Assembly (NCBI GenBank): GCA_963755085.1 | Contig: CAVWIN010000013.1 | Span: forward strand, 1 to 64,000 | Direction of reading: 5' to 3' | DNA length: 64,000 nt | Source of the DNA: JACVRM01 sp963755085 | GTDB lineage: Bacteria; Actinomycetota; Thermoleophilia; Gaiellales; Gaiellaceae | In this document: piece after piece, positions 44,123 through 52,895 of the stretch | How positions within the stretch are numbered: the first letter of the stretch is position 1 | How the letters are laid out: every line of letters starts with the position of its first letter | Made by a program: the position numbers and the translations under genes | The notes under the pieces: generated by a model | What the model was told of the DNA's origin: nothing | Seen by the model: only the letters and a program-made list of their open reading frames with translations | The model's database searches: none

Positions 44123-44451
44123 CAACGCTCGGCACCACGGTCGATCAGGAGGTCGCGGTTCTCGCGAAGGCGCTCGGTCACCCGGCCCGCGTTCGCGTCA
44201 TGCGCCTGCTCCTCGCACACGATGCCTGCTACTGCGGGGAGCTCGTCCTCGAGCTCGACCTCGCGCAGGCGACCGTCTCGCAGCACCTGAAGGTGCTCAA
44301 GGACGCCGGCCTGATCGTGGGCGAAATCGAAGGGCTGCGCATCTGCTACTGCGCGAGCCGCCAGCGGCTGGCGGAGCTGCACGACCTCGTCGGCGGACTC
44401 CTTGACGAGGCGGCTGAGCTAACGGAGAACCGGCGCCTTGCGTGCGACTGA
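44119..44451 (+). CDS. arsR: ArsR family transcriptional repressor
   Basis: A 110-residue winged-helix protein. LAKALGHPARVRVMRLLLAHDACYCGELVLELDLAQATVSQHLKVLKDAGLI covers the HTH and the inducer site. The CYC motif matches the CxC arsenite site in ArsR proteins. CASRQRLAEL follows in the wing region. It should repress its operon by binding the inverted repeat at 43836-43860. The GTG start overlaps the DUF2180 stop, and the ACR3 gene follows in 16 bp. Confidence 0.9.
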   Translation: MTTLGTTVDQEVAVLAKALGHPARVRVMRLLLAHDACYCGELVLELDLAQATVSQHLKVLKDAGLIVGEIEGLRICYCASRQRLAELHDLVGGLLDEAAELTENRRLACD

Positions 44452-44467
44452 GGAGTCGCAGGCAGGC

Positions 44468-45676
44468 ATGGCCGTCGCGGAACGACCCCGCCCTGCGACA
44501 CGGGCGGCCGTGCCCGTGGCCCAGCAGGCTGCCGTGCTCCGGAAGCTATCGACGCTCGACCGCTTCCTGCCGCTCTGGATCGCACTCGCGATGGCGGCCG
44601 GGCTCGGGCTCGGCAGGCTGATACCGAGTCTCAACGACGACCTCGACAAGCTCCGCGTCGGAACGGTCAGCCTGCCGATCGCGCTTGGCCTACTGCTGAT
44701 GATGTATCCGGTCCTGGCGAAGGTTCGCTACGAGGAGCTCGGCCACGCTAGGACGGACGGCGTCTCCGACCGGCGCTTCTTCGGGGTGTCGCTGTTCCTG
44801 TCATGGGTCGTCGGGCCGCTGTTCATGTTCACCCTGGCCTGGCTCTTCCTCGCCGACCACCCGGCGTACCGGACCGGGGTGATCATCGTCGGGCTCGCGC
44901 GCTGCATCGCAATGGTGCTGATCTGGAACGACCTCGCCAGGGGCGACCGCGACCGCGCCGCAGTCCTTGTCGTCTTCAACGCGCTCTTCCAGGTGGCCGC
45001 ATTCTCGCTGCTCGGCTACTTCTATCTCACCGTGCTCCCGGGCTGGCTCGGCCTCGAGACCCAGGGGTTCGAGGTCGGCATCTGGGAGGTCACGCGCACC
45101 GTGCTGATCTTTCTCGGCATCCCGCTGACGGCCGGGTTCCTTACGCGCCGGGTGGGGCTGAGGCGAAAAGGGCGCGACTGGTACGACCAGGAGTTCCTGC
45201 CGCGGATCGGCCCGATCACCCTGTACGGGCTGCTGTTCACGATCGTGGTGCTGTTCGCAATCCAGGGCGACACGATCACCTCGCAGCCGCAGGACGTGGC
45301 CATGATCGCCCTGCCGTTGCTCGCCTACTTCGCGGTCATGTGGGTGGCGGGGTTTTCGATCGGCAAGCTGATCGGGTTCCCCTATCCGCAGACGGCCAGC
45401 CTGTCGTTCACGGTTGCATCGAACGACTTCGAGCTGGCGATCGCGGTCGCCGTCGGCGTCTTCGGTGCCGCCTCTGGCGAGGCGCTTGCCGGCGTAGTGG
45501 GGCCCCTGATCGAAGTCCCGGTGCTGGTCGGGCTCGTCTACGTCGCACTCTGGCTGTCGCGACGCCTCCAGTGGCCGAGGCCGACGGTCGCCACGGCACC
45601 AGTCAGCGTCGCCCTGCAGGCCGCCGGCAAGGTCCACGCAACGGCGCAGCCGCGAGTGCCGGACGGCTCGGCGTGA
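44468..45676 (+). CDS. acr3: Arsenite efflux transporter, ACR3 family
   Basis: A 402-residue protein with about ten membrane helices. The family signature has YPVLAKVRYEELG in helix 2-3, and the essential Cys lies in IIVGLARCIAMVLIWNDLARGD in helix 4. FPYPQTASLSFTVASNDFELAIAVAVGVFG contains the conserved Glu-rich helix 9 motif. It exports arsenite driven by proton motive force. ATG 44468, with GAGGAG upstream, was chosen over TTG 44438, which would overlap arsR. Confidence 0.93.
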   Translation: MAVAERPRPATRAAVPVAQQAAVLRKLSTLDRFLPLWIALAMAAGLGLGRLIPSLNDDLDKLRVGTVSLPIALGLLLMMYPVLAKVRYEELGHARTDGVSDRRFFGVSLFLSWVVGPLFMFTLAWLFLADHPAYRTGVIIVGLARCIAMVLIWNDLARGDRDRAAVLVVFNALFQVAAFSLLGYFYLTVLPGWLGLETQGFEVGIWEVTRTVLIFLGIPLTAGFLTRRVGLRRKGRDWYDQEFLPRIGPITLYGLLFTIVVLFAIQGDTITSQPQDVAMIALPLLAYFAVMWVAGFSIGKLIGFPYPQTASLSFTVASNDFELAIAVAVGVFGAASGEALAGVVGPLIEVPVLVGLVYVALWLSRRLQWPRPTVATAPVSVALQAAGKVHATAQPRVPDGSA

Positions 45677-46094
45677 GCGGCATTCCGCGCGCGTACGGTG
45701 CACATACGGGCTTGCCTCCCTTGTTTTTGTGGCGTCAAGCACAGCTGTACGAGTCATCGCCGTCATCGCGGGACCTGCGGGTGCGCAGCCGCACTTTGCT
45801 GGTACTCGAGGCTGATCTCTCCCCAGCCGCAGCGCGGCGCTACACAGCAGGCGTATCGCATCGCGCAGGCGCGCGAACAAAGTCGAGCGCGGCTATAGCG
45901 CCTCACTGAACATCGGAACGTTCAGCGCGTCGCCCGTTAGCACGAACCCGCGCGAGAGCAGGCGCCTCGAGGCCAGCAAGGAAACCCGTCATTCCGGGGC
46001 CAGCTCGACCGTCGTCGCGCCTTCGGCATGATGGGACCGCCCCTAGGGGGCCTGACCCCCATTGAGGACGGACTCGCCCGTAGACTCAGGCCCC
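45677..46094. other. Intergenic stretch after the arsenic operon
   Basis: About 418 bp with no gene I can support. Short frames lack ribosome sites and family similarity. A GGGGG-CCTGA-CCCCC hairpin (46046-46060) overlaps a CCCCTAGGGG palindrome about 35-55 bp before the amidohydrolase start and might be a leader structure. Confidence 0.45.
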
Positions 46095-47243
46095 GTGAAT
46101 GCCCTCGAGCAGGAGCGGGCCCTGATCGCCGAGTACGACACGGAACTGCGCGGCCAGCTGCCCGCAGGCTCGGAGATCTTCGACGCGCACGTCCACCTCG
46201 GCCTCGACATCGACGGCTTCCGCGGCGCCTACACCGAGCTCGAGGAGATCCAGTCCCGCTACGCGATCGCGCGCTGCAACGTCTTCTGCCTCGACGAGCC
46301 CGACCGGCATCCCGCCTTTCGCGCGGCCAACGACCGCACGCTCGCCTTCGCCGCCCGCGCGGGCGGCCGGCTGGTCCCGTACGCCCGCCTCGACATCAAC
46401 GAGGAGCCGATCGAAGAGGCGACGCGCTGCCTCGACGCCGGCGCCCAGGGGATCAAGCTGCACCCGCGCGCGCAGCGCATCCAGCTCCACGACGAGCGGC
46501 TCGTCCCCGTCTTCGAGCTGGCCGCCGACCGGAAGGTGCCGATACTGATCCACGGCGGCCGCGGGCTGCCGCCGATCGCCGATCACCTCTCCGACCTCGT
46601 CGACCGCTTCGCGGGGACGCAACTGATCATCGCCCACGCCGGCATCGCCGACCAGGCGGCGCTCTTCAGCCACTTCGCCGGCCGCGAAGGCGTGTACTTC
46701 GACACCTCGGTGTGGAGCCCGCTCGACCTGCTGGCGCTCTTCCACCACGTGTCGCCCGAGCAGATCCTCTACGCGTCGGACTACCCCTACGGCCAGCATC
46801 CCGGGTCGATGATCATCGCGCTGCGCGTCGCCCGCACGGCCGGGCTCGACGACGACGGCATCCGCGGGATGCTGGGCGGCAATGCCGCGCGCATCGCCGA
46901 CGACGGCGAGGCGCCGCAGCTGACGCCCCCACGCATGGAGCGGGTGTTCTCGCAGCCGATCGCCTTCGCCCGCATCCACCAGTACCTCTCGATGGCGGCG
47001 CCGCTGCTCTGGACACGGCAGCAGGACACGGTCGGCGTGATCGGGCTCGCTCTCAACGCCACGCTCGAGCGCGACGGCTACCAGGACGAGCGCGACCGCA
47101 TCCGCGAGCTGCTCACGGTGGCGCGCGCGCTCTGGGACGAGATGGCCGCAATCGCCGACCCCGACGAGCGCCGCGACCACATGCGCGCCACGTTCCGGAT
47201 GGTGTACCTCGCAGACGTGCTGGCGGTGACGGTTGGCGCTTGA
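46095..47243 (+). CDS. Amidohydrolase family protein (TIM-barrel, amidohydrolase-2 type)
   Basis: A 382-residue metal-dependent hydrolase or decarboxylase. The first metal motif is FDAHVHLGLDIDGF. Later ligands fit GIKLHPRAQ, VPILIHGGRG, LIIAHAGIAD and ILYASDYPYGQHPGS, the latter giving the catalytic Asp. The last ~120 residues are helical and not typical of the small family members. GTG 46095 was chosen because the preceding in-frame codons lack conservation. It precedes the molybdenum hydroxylase subunits, with a 10-bp overlap into the first, so it may act on a product of that enzyme. Confidence 0.8.
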   Translation: MNALEQERALIAEYDTELRGQLPAGSEIFDAHVHLGLDIDGFRGAYTELEEIQSRYAIARCNVFCLDEPDRHPAFRAANDRTLAFAARAGGRLVPYARLDINEEPIEEATRCLDAGAQGIKLHPRAQRIQLHDERLVPVFELAADRKVPILIHGGRGLPPIADHLSDLVDRFAGTQLIIAHAGIADQAALFSHFAGREGVYFDTSVWSPLDLLALFHHVSPEQILYASDYPYGQHPGSMIIALRVARTAGLDDDGIRGMLGGNAARIADDGEAPQLTPPRMERVFSQPIAFARIHQYLSMAAPLLWTRQQDTVGVIGLALNATLERDGYQDERDRIRELLTVARALWDEMAAIADPDERRDHMRATFRMVYLADVLAVTVGA

Positions 47244-47673
47244 GCTGCGCATCAACGGCGGCAGCTACCGCGTCGCGGCGCCGGTCGGCCGCTCGCTCGC
47301 GACCGTGCTGCGCGAGGACCTCGGCCTGACCGGGACGAAGATCGCCTGCAACGAGGGCCATTGCGGCGCCTGCACCGTGCAACTCGACGGGGTGCCCGTG
47401 CTCTCCTGCATCACGCTCGCCCACCTGGTCGGCGACCGGGAGATCACGACGATCGAGGGCCTGCGCGACCACCCGCTCGTCGACGCGTTCGTCCGCGCCG
47501 ACGCGCTCCAGTGCGGCTTCTGCACCCCAGGCCAGATCGTCTCGGCCGCGGCGCTCGTCGCCGCAACGCCCGACCCGGACGCCGAGACGATTCGCCACGC
47601 CATGGCCGGGAATCTCTGCCGCTGCGGCACCTACACCAAGATCGAGGAGGCGATAGCCACGTGGCGCGACTGA
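47233..47673 (+). CDS. Molybdenum hydroxylase, small [2Fe-2S] subunit (XdhC/CoxS type)
   Basis: A 146-residue subunit with two [2Fe-2S] sites. The plant-type ferredoxin site is CNEGHCGACTVQLDG...C, and the second is CGFCTPGQ...NLCRCGTY. It passes electrons from the Mo cofactor to FAD. The start is TTG 47233, inside the end of the amidohydrolase gene. The stop overlaps the large-subunit gene by 13 bp. Confidence 0.93.
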   Translation: MALELRINGGSYRVAAPVGRSLATVLREDLGLTGTKIACNEGHCGACTVQLDGVPVLSCITLAHLVGDREITTIEGLRDHPLVDAFVRADALQCGFCTPGQIVSAAALVAATPDPDAETIRHAMAGNLCRCGTYTKIEEAIATWRD

Positions 47674-49910
47674 TCCGGACGGAGAAGGAAGTCGAGGGCC
47701 GGTACGAGGAGGTCTGGCTCGTCGTCGAGGAGGACGCGCTCGACCAGTGGCCGCAGGGCGCCCGTGACGTCGTCGGGCAGCCCGCGACGCGCAAGACGGG
47801 CGCGCAGCGGGCGCGCGGCGAGGCGCGGTTCACGGCCGACATCCGGCTTCCGGGGATGCTCCACGCGGCCGTGCTGCGGTCGCCTCACGCGCACGCGCGC
47901 GTGCAGCGAATCGACGTGTCCCGCGCGCTCGAGGCGCCGGGCGTCCGCGCCGCGGTCGTGCCGGGCGACGTGCACGTGCTCGACGAGCACGCCGGCTTCC
48001 AGGGCGCGGCGGTCGCGGCCGTCGCCGCCGACACCGAGGGCCAGGCGCGCGCAGCGCTCGAGCTGATCGACGTCGAGTGGGAGATCCTGGAGCCGCTCGT
48101 CGACCCGGAGGAGGCGGTGAGCCGCGGGCAGCTCCACGGCCAGCCCCGCCGCTTCGAGCGCGGCGACGTGGATCAGGGTCTTGCCGGGGCGGACGTCGTG
48201 GTCGAGGGGGAGTACCGCACCCAGACGGTCCTGCACAGCTCGATGGAGACGCACCAGTCCGTGTGCCAGTGGGTCGGCGACCGGCTCGACGTCTACATCT
48301 CGACGCAGTTCATCTGGGGCGTCCGCGACGCGATCTCGGGGAGGCTCGGGCTGCCGCCGGACAAGGTGCGGGTGGTCTGCGAGTTCATGGGCGGCGGCTT
48401 CGGCTCGAAGAACGGCCCGGGCGACTACACGTTCATCGGCGCCGAGCTGGCGAAGCGCACCGGGCGGCCGGTCCGCTGCGCGCTCACGCGCCGCGAGGAG
48501 AACCTCGCCACCGGCAACCGCAACGCGACCATCCAGCGGCTGACCGCCGCCGCCCGCGCCGACGGCACGCTCGTCGCGCTGAACGGCGAGTTCGTGAACT
48601 CGACCGGCTGGGGCGGCTGGACGGCGCCCACATACGGGCCGATGGAGATGCTCTACGCCTGCGAGAACGTGCGCACGCTGACCTACAGCGCGAAGCTGAA
48701 TACGCCGCCGATGCTCGCCTTCCGCGCTCCCGGCTTCGTCGAGGGCACCTTCGGGCTCGAGTCTCTGCTCGACCGGCTGGCGGCGAAGCTCGACATCGAC
48801 CCGCTCGAGCTGCGGAAGCGCAACTACGCCCACTCCCTGGACGACCACACGTACTCCTCGAAGTACCTGATGGAGTGCTACCGGCTCGCCGAGCCGCACT
48901 GGGAGCGCCGCCACGAGGTGCGCGCCCGCAGCGAGGGCCCGTGGAAGCGCGGCGTCGGCCTCGCCAGCCAGACCTGGTACGGCGGCGGCGGCCCGCCGTC
49001 CTACGCCTGGGTGCGCCTCGGTTCTGACGCGCGGGCGACGGTCATCACGGCGATGCAGGACATCGGCACCGGAACAACGACCGCGATGGCGCAGATCGCC
49101 GCCGAGGAGCTCGGCCTTCCCCTCGACCGCGTCGACGTCGTTCTCGGCGACTCCGCCCGCGGCCCGTACGCCTCGATCTCGGCCGGCTCGTCGACGACGC
49201 CCTCGATGGGGCCGGCGGTGCGCGCCGCGGCCGCGGACGCCGCGCGGCAGATCATCGAGATCGCCGCGCAGCGCTACGACCGCGAGGAGCGCGTCCTGTC
49301 GCTGAAGGGCGGCAACGTCGTGGCCTCGGACGGCGGCTCGTGGCCGATCGAAGAGGTCGTCGGCCTGCTCGAGGACGCGCAGCTGCTCGGTAGGGGCGCA
49401 CGCGGCCCGAACCCGACGGGCATGCAGGTGCTCACCTGGGGCGTCCAGGTGGCCGAGGTCGCGGTCGACGTCGAGACCGGCGAGGTGCGCGTCGAGCGCG
49501 TCGCCGCCATCCATGACGTCGGCCGGGTGATCAACCCGCTCGTCGCCTCGAGTCAGGTCGAGGGCGGAGTCATCCAGGCCGTCGGCCACACGCTCTCGGA
49601 GGACCGGCTGCTCGACCCGGCGACCGGGACGGTGCTCACGCAGACGCTCGACGCCTACCGCATGCCGACGATCGCCGACGTGCCCGAGATCGTCACCGAG
49701 CTGGTCGACCTCCCGGACGAGCACCTGACCAATCTGGGCTCCAAGGGGCTCGGCGAGCCGCCGATCGTCCCGACCGCGGCGGCGATCGCGAACGCGATCC
49801 GCGACGCGACGGGCGCCGAGGTGCAGTCGCTCCCGATCACCCGCGAGGAGATGCTCCGCGCGCTGCGCGAGGCCCGCGAGCGGGAGAGGCTTGCAGCTAC
49901 TCCGGCCTGA
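47661..49910 (+). CDS. Molybdenum hydroxylase, large molybdopterin-binding subunit (xanthine dehydrogenase family)
   Basis: A 749-residue catalytic subunit starting at GTG 47661. ATRKTGAQRARGEARFTADIRLPGMLHAAVLRSPHAHA is split by nothing and marks the N-terminal domain. Mo-cofactor motifs are GGGFGSKNG, AFRAPGFVEGTFGLES, QDIGTGTTTAMAQIAAEELG and the catalytic Glu in GSKGLGEPPIVPTAA. The enzyme would hydroxylate an aromatic or heterocyclic substrate. The AFRAPG and active-site loops do not match CO dehydrogenase, which has a CSFR-type motif. The substrate is unknown. Confidence 0.9.
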   Translation: MARLIRTEKEVEGRYEEVWLVVEEDALDQWPQGARDVVGQPATRKTGAQRARGEARFTADIRLPGMLHAAVLRSPHAHARVQRIDVSRALEAPGVRAAVVPGDVHVLDEHAGFQGAAVAAVAADTEGQARAALELIDVEWEILEPLVDPEEAVSRGQLHGQPRRFERGDVDQGLAGADVVVEGEYRTQTVLHSSMETHQSVCQWVGDRLDVYISTQFIWGVRDAISGRLGLPPDKVRVVCEFMGGGFGSKNGPGDYTFIGAELAKRTGRPVRCALTRREENLATGNRNATIQRLTAAARADGTLVALNGEFVNSTGWGGWTAPTYGPMEMLYACENVRTLTYSAKLNTPPMLAFRAPGFVEGTFGLESLLDRLAAKLDIDPLELRKRNYAHSLDDHTYSSKYLMECYRLAEPHWERRHEVRARSEGPWKRGVGLASQTWYGGGGPPSYAWVRLGSDARATVITAMQDIGTGTTTAMAQIAAEELGLPLDRVDVVLGDSARGPYASISAGSSTTPSMGPAVRAAAADAARQIIEIAAQRYDREERVLSLKGGNVVASDGGSWPIEEVVGLLEDAQLLGRGARGPNPTGMQVLTWGVQVAEVAVDVETGEVRVERVAAIHDVGRVINPLVASSQVEGGVIQAVGHTLSEDRLLDPATGTVLTQTLDAYRMPTIADVPEIVTELVDLPDEHLTNLGSKGLGEPPIVPTAAAIANAIRDATGAEVQSLPITREEMLRALREARERERLAATPA

Positions 49911-50733
49911 CACCCTGCCCGAGGCCGTCGCCGCGCTCGGGAACGGCAGCGTCGGGATCGCCGGCGGCACGGAGATCGTCCCGCTCACGCGCGACCGCAT
50001 CGTGACGGCGGAGACGCTCGTCGACCTGTCGCGTGCCGTCCCGCGCGGCGTGGACGGGACGCGCATCGGCGCCGGGACCACGCTCGGCGAGCTGGAGGCC
50101 GATCCGGAGATCCCGGCGGCGCTGCGCGAGGCCTGCCGCCTCGCCGCCTCGCCGCAGCTGCGCGCCATGGGCACGATCGGCGGAAACCTCCGCCAGGCCA
50201 CGCGCTGCTGGTACTGGCGGCTCAAGTACCCGTGCTACCTGCACGGCGGCGATGTCTGCCATGCGCGCGAAGGCGAGCACCGCGAGCACGCGATCTTCGC
50301 CAACGAGCCGTGCGCGTCTGCGCACCCGTCCGACGTGGCGGCCGCGCTGCTCGCGCTCGGGGCGCACGCCGTCACGTCGAAGCGCGAGCTTCCGCTCGCG
50401 GACCTGTACCGCCTGCCGACGGACGACGACCGCGACGTGGTCGCGCTCGAGCCGGACGAGCTGATCCTCGAGCTCGAGGTACCGCGGCCCGAGGCGTCCG
50501 TCTACCTGAAGGCGATGGACCGGCGGCGCTGGGCGTTCCCGATCGTCGGCGTCGCCGCGGCGCGCACGGACGGCAACCTCCGCTTCGGCCTGGCGGGCGT
50601 CGCGCCGATCCCGTGGGCGCTGTCGGGGGAGGACGATCTCGACGCCGCGACGCCGCTGCCGGGCACGGTCTACAAGGTCGAGATCGCGCGCGCGCTGGTG
50701 CGCCGCGCGCGGGCCGCGGTCGGCGGCGGCTAG
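49891..50733 (+). CDS. Molybdenum hydroxylase, FAD-binding subunit (CoxM/XdhB type) with Cys-rich loop
   Basis: A 280-residue FAD subunit from TTG 49891, overlapping the large subunit by 20 bp. FAD motifs are GIAGGTEIVPL and the second glycine loop MGTIGGNL. It is followed by a Cys-rich segment RCWYWRLKYPCYLHGGDVCHA and then NEPCASAHPSDVAAALLALG, four Cys in about 35 residues. A comparable loop holds an extra [4Fe-4S] cluster in 4-hydroxybenzoyl-CoA reductase, and related Cys also occur in other members. The C-terminal domain is short. Confidence 0.87.
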   Translation: MQLLRPDTLPEAVAALGNGSVGIAGGTEIVPLTRDRIVTAETLVDLSRAVPRGVDGTRIGAGTTLGELEADPEIPAALREACRLAASPQLRAMGTIGGNLRQATRCWYWRLKYPCYLHGGDVCHAREGEHREHAIFANEPCASAHPSDVAAALLALGAHAVTSKRELPLADLYRLPTDDDRDVVALEPDELILELEVPRPEASVYLKAMDRRRWAFPIVGVAAARTDGNLRFGLAGVAPIPWALSGEDDLDAATPLPGTVYKVEIARALVRRARAAVGGG

Positions 50734-50746
50734 CATCGGCGGCCGA

Positions 50747-51424
50747 ATGGCCGTCCGCGTGCTCGTTCTCGCACTCCTGGTGGCGGCCTGCGCCGCGTGC
50801 GGCAGCAGCTCGTCCGGCAGCGACACGGCGACGACCACGACGACAGGCGGAGGTGCGAGCTCGGTGGCCAGAGACAACGGGTGCACGCAGGTGGACAAGC
50901 CGGCCGCGAAGCCGAACGGCGGGCAGAAGCCGCCGGACAAGCCGCTCGGCCCGAACGAGCACCCCGAGCTGACCTTCGCGACGAACTGCGGCAGCTTCAC
51001 GGTCCGCCTCGACCCGAAGCTGGCGCCGGAGACCGGGGCCTCGCTCGTGAAGCTCGCGAAGAGCGGCTTCTACGACGACACGATCTTCCACCGCATCGTC
51101 CCCGGCTTCGTCATCCAGGGCGGCGACCCGACGCAGAGCGGCTCGGGCGGGCCCGGCTACAAGACGGTCGACAAGCCGCCGGCCGACGCCCGCTACACGA
51201 AGGGCGTGGTCGCGATGGCGAAGACGGGCGCCGAGGCGCCGGGCACCTCGGGCAGCCAGTTCTTCGTCGTCACGCCCGCCGACTCGGGGCTGCCGCCCGA
51301 CTACGCCATCGTCGGCAAGGTCGTCGACGGCCTCGACGTCGTCGAGCGGATCGGCAAGCTCGGCGACGCGAACCAGCAGCCGACCCAGAACGTCGTGATC
51401 AGCAAGGTCACTGTCAAGGAGTAG
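50747..51424 (+). CDS. Cyclophilin-type peptidyl-prolyl isomerase lipoprotein
   Basis: A 225-residue exported protein. The signal peptide ends in a lipobox (VAACAAC), then a Ser/Thr-rich linker. The cyclophilin domain (about residues 70-225) has FYDDTIFHRIVPGFVIQGGDPTQSG with the catalytic Arg, then VAMAKTGAEAPGTSGSQFFVV. It catalyses proline isomerisation outside the membrane. It lies 13 bp after the FAD-subunit gene but looks unrelated to that pathway. Confidence 0.92.
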   Translation: MAVRVLVLALLVAACAACGSSSSGSDTATTTTTGGGASSVARDNGCTQVDKPAAKPNGGQKPPDKPLGPNEHPELTFATNCGSFTVRLDPKLAPETGASLVKLAKSGFYDDTIFHRIVPGFVIQGGDPTQSGSGGPGYKTVDKPPADARYTKGVVAMAKTGAEAPGTSGSQFFVVTPADSGLPPDYAIVGKVVDGLDVVERIGKLGDANQQPTQNVVISKVTVKE

Positions 51425-51428
51425 GGCC

Positions 51429-51953
51429 ATGGTCGCCGGTGTCGTCCTGGCGGCCGGCGCAGCGACCCGCTTCGGCGGGCCGAAACAGACCCTGCTCGTC
51501 GGCGACGTCGTCGCCGCGCTCGGCCGGTCCTCGGTGGACGGGATCGTCGTGGTCACCGGCGCCCACCCGCTCGAGGCAGCGGCGCCGCTCGTGCGCTGCG
51601 CGGACTGGGAGCGCGGCCCCGGCGCCAGCCTGCGCTGCGGCCTGGCCGCACTCGCCGACGGCGTCGAGGCGGCGGTGGTCGCGCTCGCGGACGGGCCGGA
51701 CATCTCGCCTGCCGCCGTCGACCGGGTGATCGAGGTGTGGCGAGAGAGCGGCGCGGAACTCGTCGCGGCGACCTACGGCGGCAACCGCGGCCATCCCGTG
51801 CTGATCGGCCGCGCGGCGTGGGAGTCGGTGCCCGACGAGGGCGCCCGTGCACTGCCCGCGCTCACCGTTCCCTGTGATGACCTGGGCTTCCCGGGCGACG
51901 TCGACGTCCCCGCCGACCTCCCGGAGAGGTACCGGCCGACGTGCGGTGAATGA
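51429..51953 (+). CDS. MobA-like NTP transferase (MocA-type, molybdenum cofactor)
   Basis: A 174-residue nucleotidyltransferase. The N-terminus VAGVVLAAGAATRFGGPKQTLLVGD matches LAAGxSxRxGxxK, and ALADGPDISPAAV holds the metal Asp. RGHPVLIG follows. MocA adds CMP to molybdopterin, which fits the neighbouring molybdenum hydroxylase genes. The protein is shorter than typical MocA (about 190-200 residues). It follows the cyclophilin gene by four bases. Confidence 0.82.
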   Translation: MVAGVVLAAGAATRFGGPKQTLLVGDVVAALGRSSVDGIVVVTGAHPLEAAAPLVRCADWERGPGASLRCGLAALADGVEAAVVALADGPDISPAAVDRVIEVWRESGAELVAATYGGNRGHPVLIGRAAWESVPDEGARALPALTVPCDDLGFPGDVDVPADLPERYRPTCGE

Positions 51954-52653
51954 TTTGGCCGTGAACGCGATCCGGGCGCTCGAGCACTACGCCGGGCCTT
52001 CGCCGTTCGAAGCGGCGCGGGCGAAGCGCGGCCTCACGCGTGAAGAGGCGGCGGCGCGCAGCGCGCTCGGCGTCGACGAGATCACCTGGCTGGAGGAAGG
52101 CCGGCTCTACCGCTTCCGCTCCGCACACCAGGCGGTCGCCGCCGCGGCGACGTACTCGGCCGCGCTCGGCGTCGACCACCACGAGGCGCTCGAGCTCGCC
52201 GGCCGGCCGGTGCCGCCGCTCGCCAAGGACACGCGGCGGTACCGGATCATGGTCGGCGGCGGGATTGCGGCGCTGGTGCTCCTGCTCGTGGCCGCGATCG
52301 GCATCGGCTCGAAGGTCACCGGGGGAGGCAGCGGCACCGGAAACGGAGTGGCGGCGAAGCTCCCGCCGACCGAGAGCATCAAGGTCGACGTCTACAACGG
52401 CGCCGGCGACATGACGTTCACGCGGAGCGTGGCCGACCGGGTGACGGCGCTCGGCTACAGCCTCCGCCACACACGCCGCGTGCCCGGGACGTTCAGCTAC
52501 CGCGAGACGTCCGTGTACTACCCGCCCCACGCCGAGGCGATCGCCGCACGCCTCGCCAAGTCGCTCTGCGTCGGCACGAAGCCGCTCCCGCACGGCACGG
52601 ACCGCCGCCGGCTCGTCGTGATCGCCGGGCCGGCGACCGTCGGTGGCTGTTAA
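51946..52653 (+). CDS. HTH-like N-terminal region, TM helix and LytR_C domain protein
   Basis: A 235-residue protein. Residues about 15-75 resemble an XRE-type HTH (AKRGLTREEAAARSALGVDEITWLEEGRL). A membrane helix follows at about 103-122 (GGGIAALVLLLVAAIGIGS). The C-terminal ~90 residues fit the extracellular LytR_C domain (KVDVYNGAGDMTFTRSVADRVTALGY). The plan is like RodZ proteins, which link the cytoskeleton to the wall. GTG 51946 gives an 8-bp overlap with the upstream gene; GTG 51961 is an alternative. It is convergent with the rsrA-like gene. Confidence 0.7.
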   Translation: MNDLAVNAIRALEHYAGPSPFEAARAKRGLTREEAAARSALGVDEITWLEEGRLYRFRSAHQAVAAAATYSAALGVDHHEALELAGRPVPPLAKDTRRYRIMVGGGIAALVLLLVAAIGIGSKVTGGGSGTGNGVAAKLPPTESIKVDVYNGAGDMTFTRSVADRVTALGYSLRHTRRVPGTFSYRETSVYYPPHAEAIAARLAKSLCVGTKPLPHGTDRRRLVVIAGPATVGGC

Positions 52654-52895
52654 AGCGGCGTTCTGAGCGAGGACAGCCGCTGCTTGAGCTCCGGCGCCAT
52701 CGGCTCGACGACGGACTGCCGCACGAAGCGCCGTAGCTCGACCTCGAAGCGGTAGCGCCGGCGGCAGTACTCGCACGTGTCGAGGTGCGCCTCGGCCTCC
52801 GCGCGCTCCATCACCGTGAGCTCGCGGTCGAGGTACGGCTGGAGCATCTCCTCGCAGTTGTCGCACGGGTCGTCACGAAGCTCATGGGACGTCAT
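52650..52895 (-). CDS. rsrA: Zinc-binding anti-sigma factor, RsrA-like
   Basis: An 81-residue ZAS protein. Zinc and redox ligands fall at C11, H37, C41 and C44 (DDPCDNC, AHLDTCEYC), the same numbering as in Streptomyces RsrA; an extra Cys is at 14. In RsrA, oxidation forms a disulfide, zinc leaves and SigR is released (established knowledge). It overlaps the end of the sigma gene by 14 bp, so the pair is translationally coupled. Confidence 0.9.
   Translation of the reverse strand: MTSHELRDDPCDNCEEMLQPYLDRELTVMERAEAEAHLDTCEYCRRRYRFEVELRRFVRQSVVEPMAPELKQRLSSLRTPL

Noticed and set aside
47631..50225. 864-residue minus-strand open frame
   Set aside because: It is a shadow of the molybdenum hydroxylase large-subunit gene, which has full family motifs.
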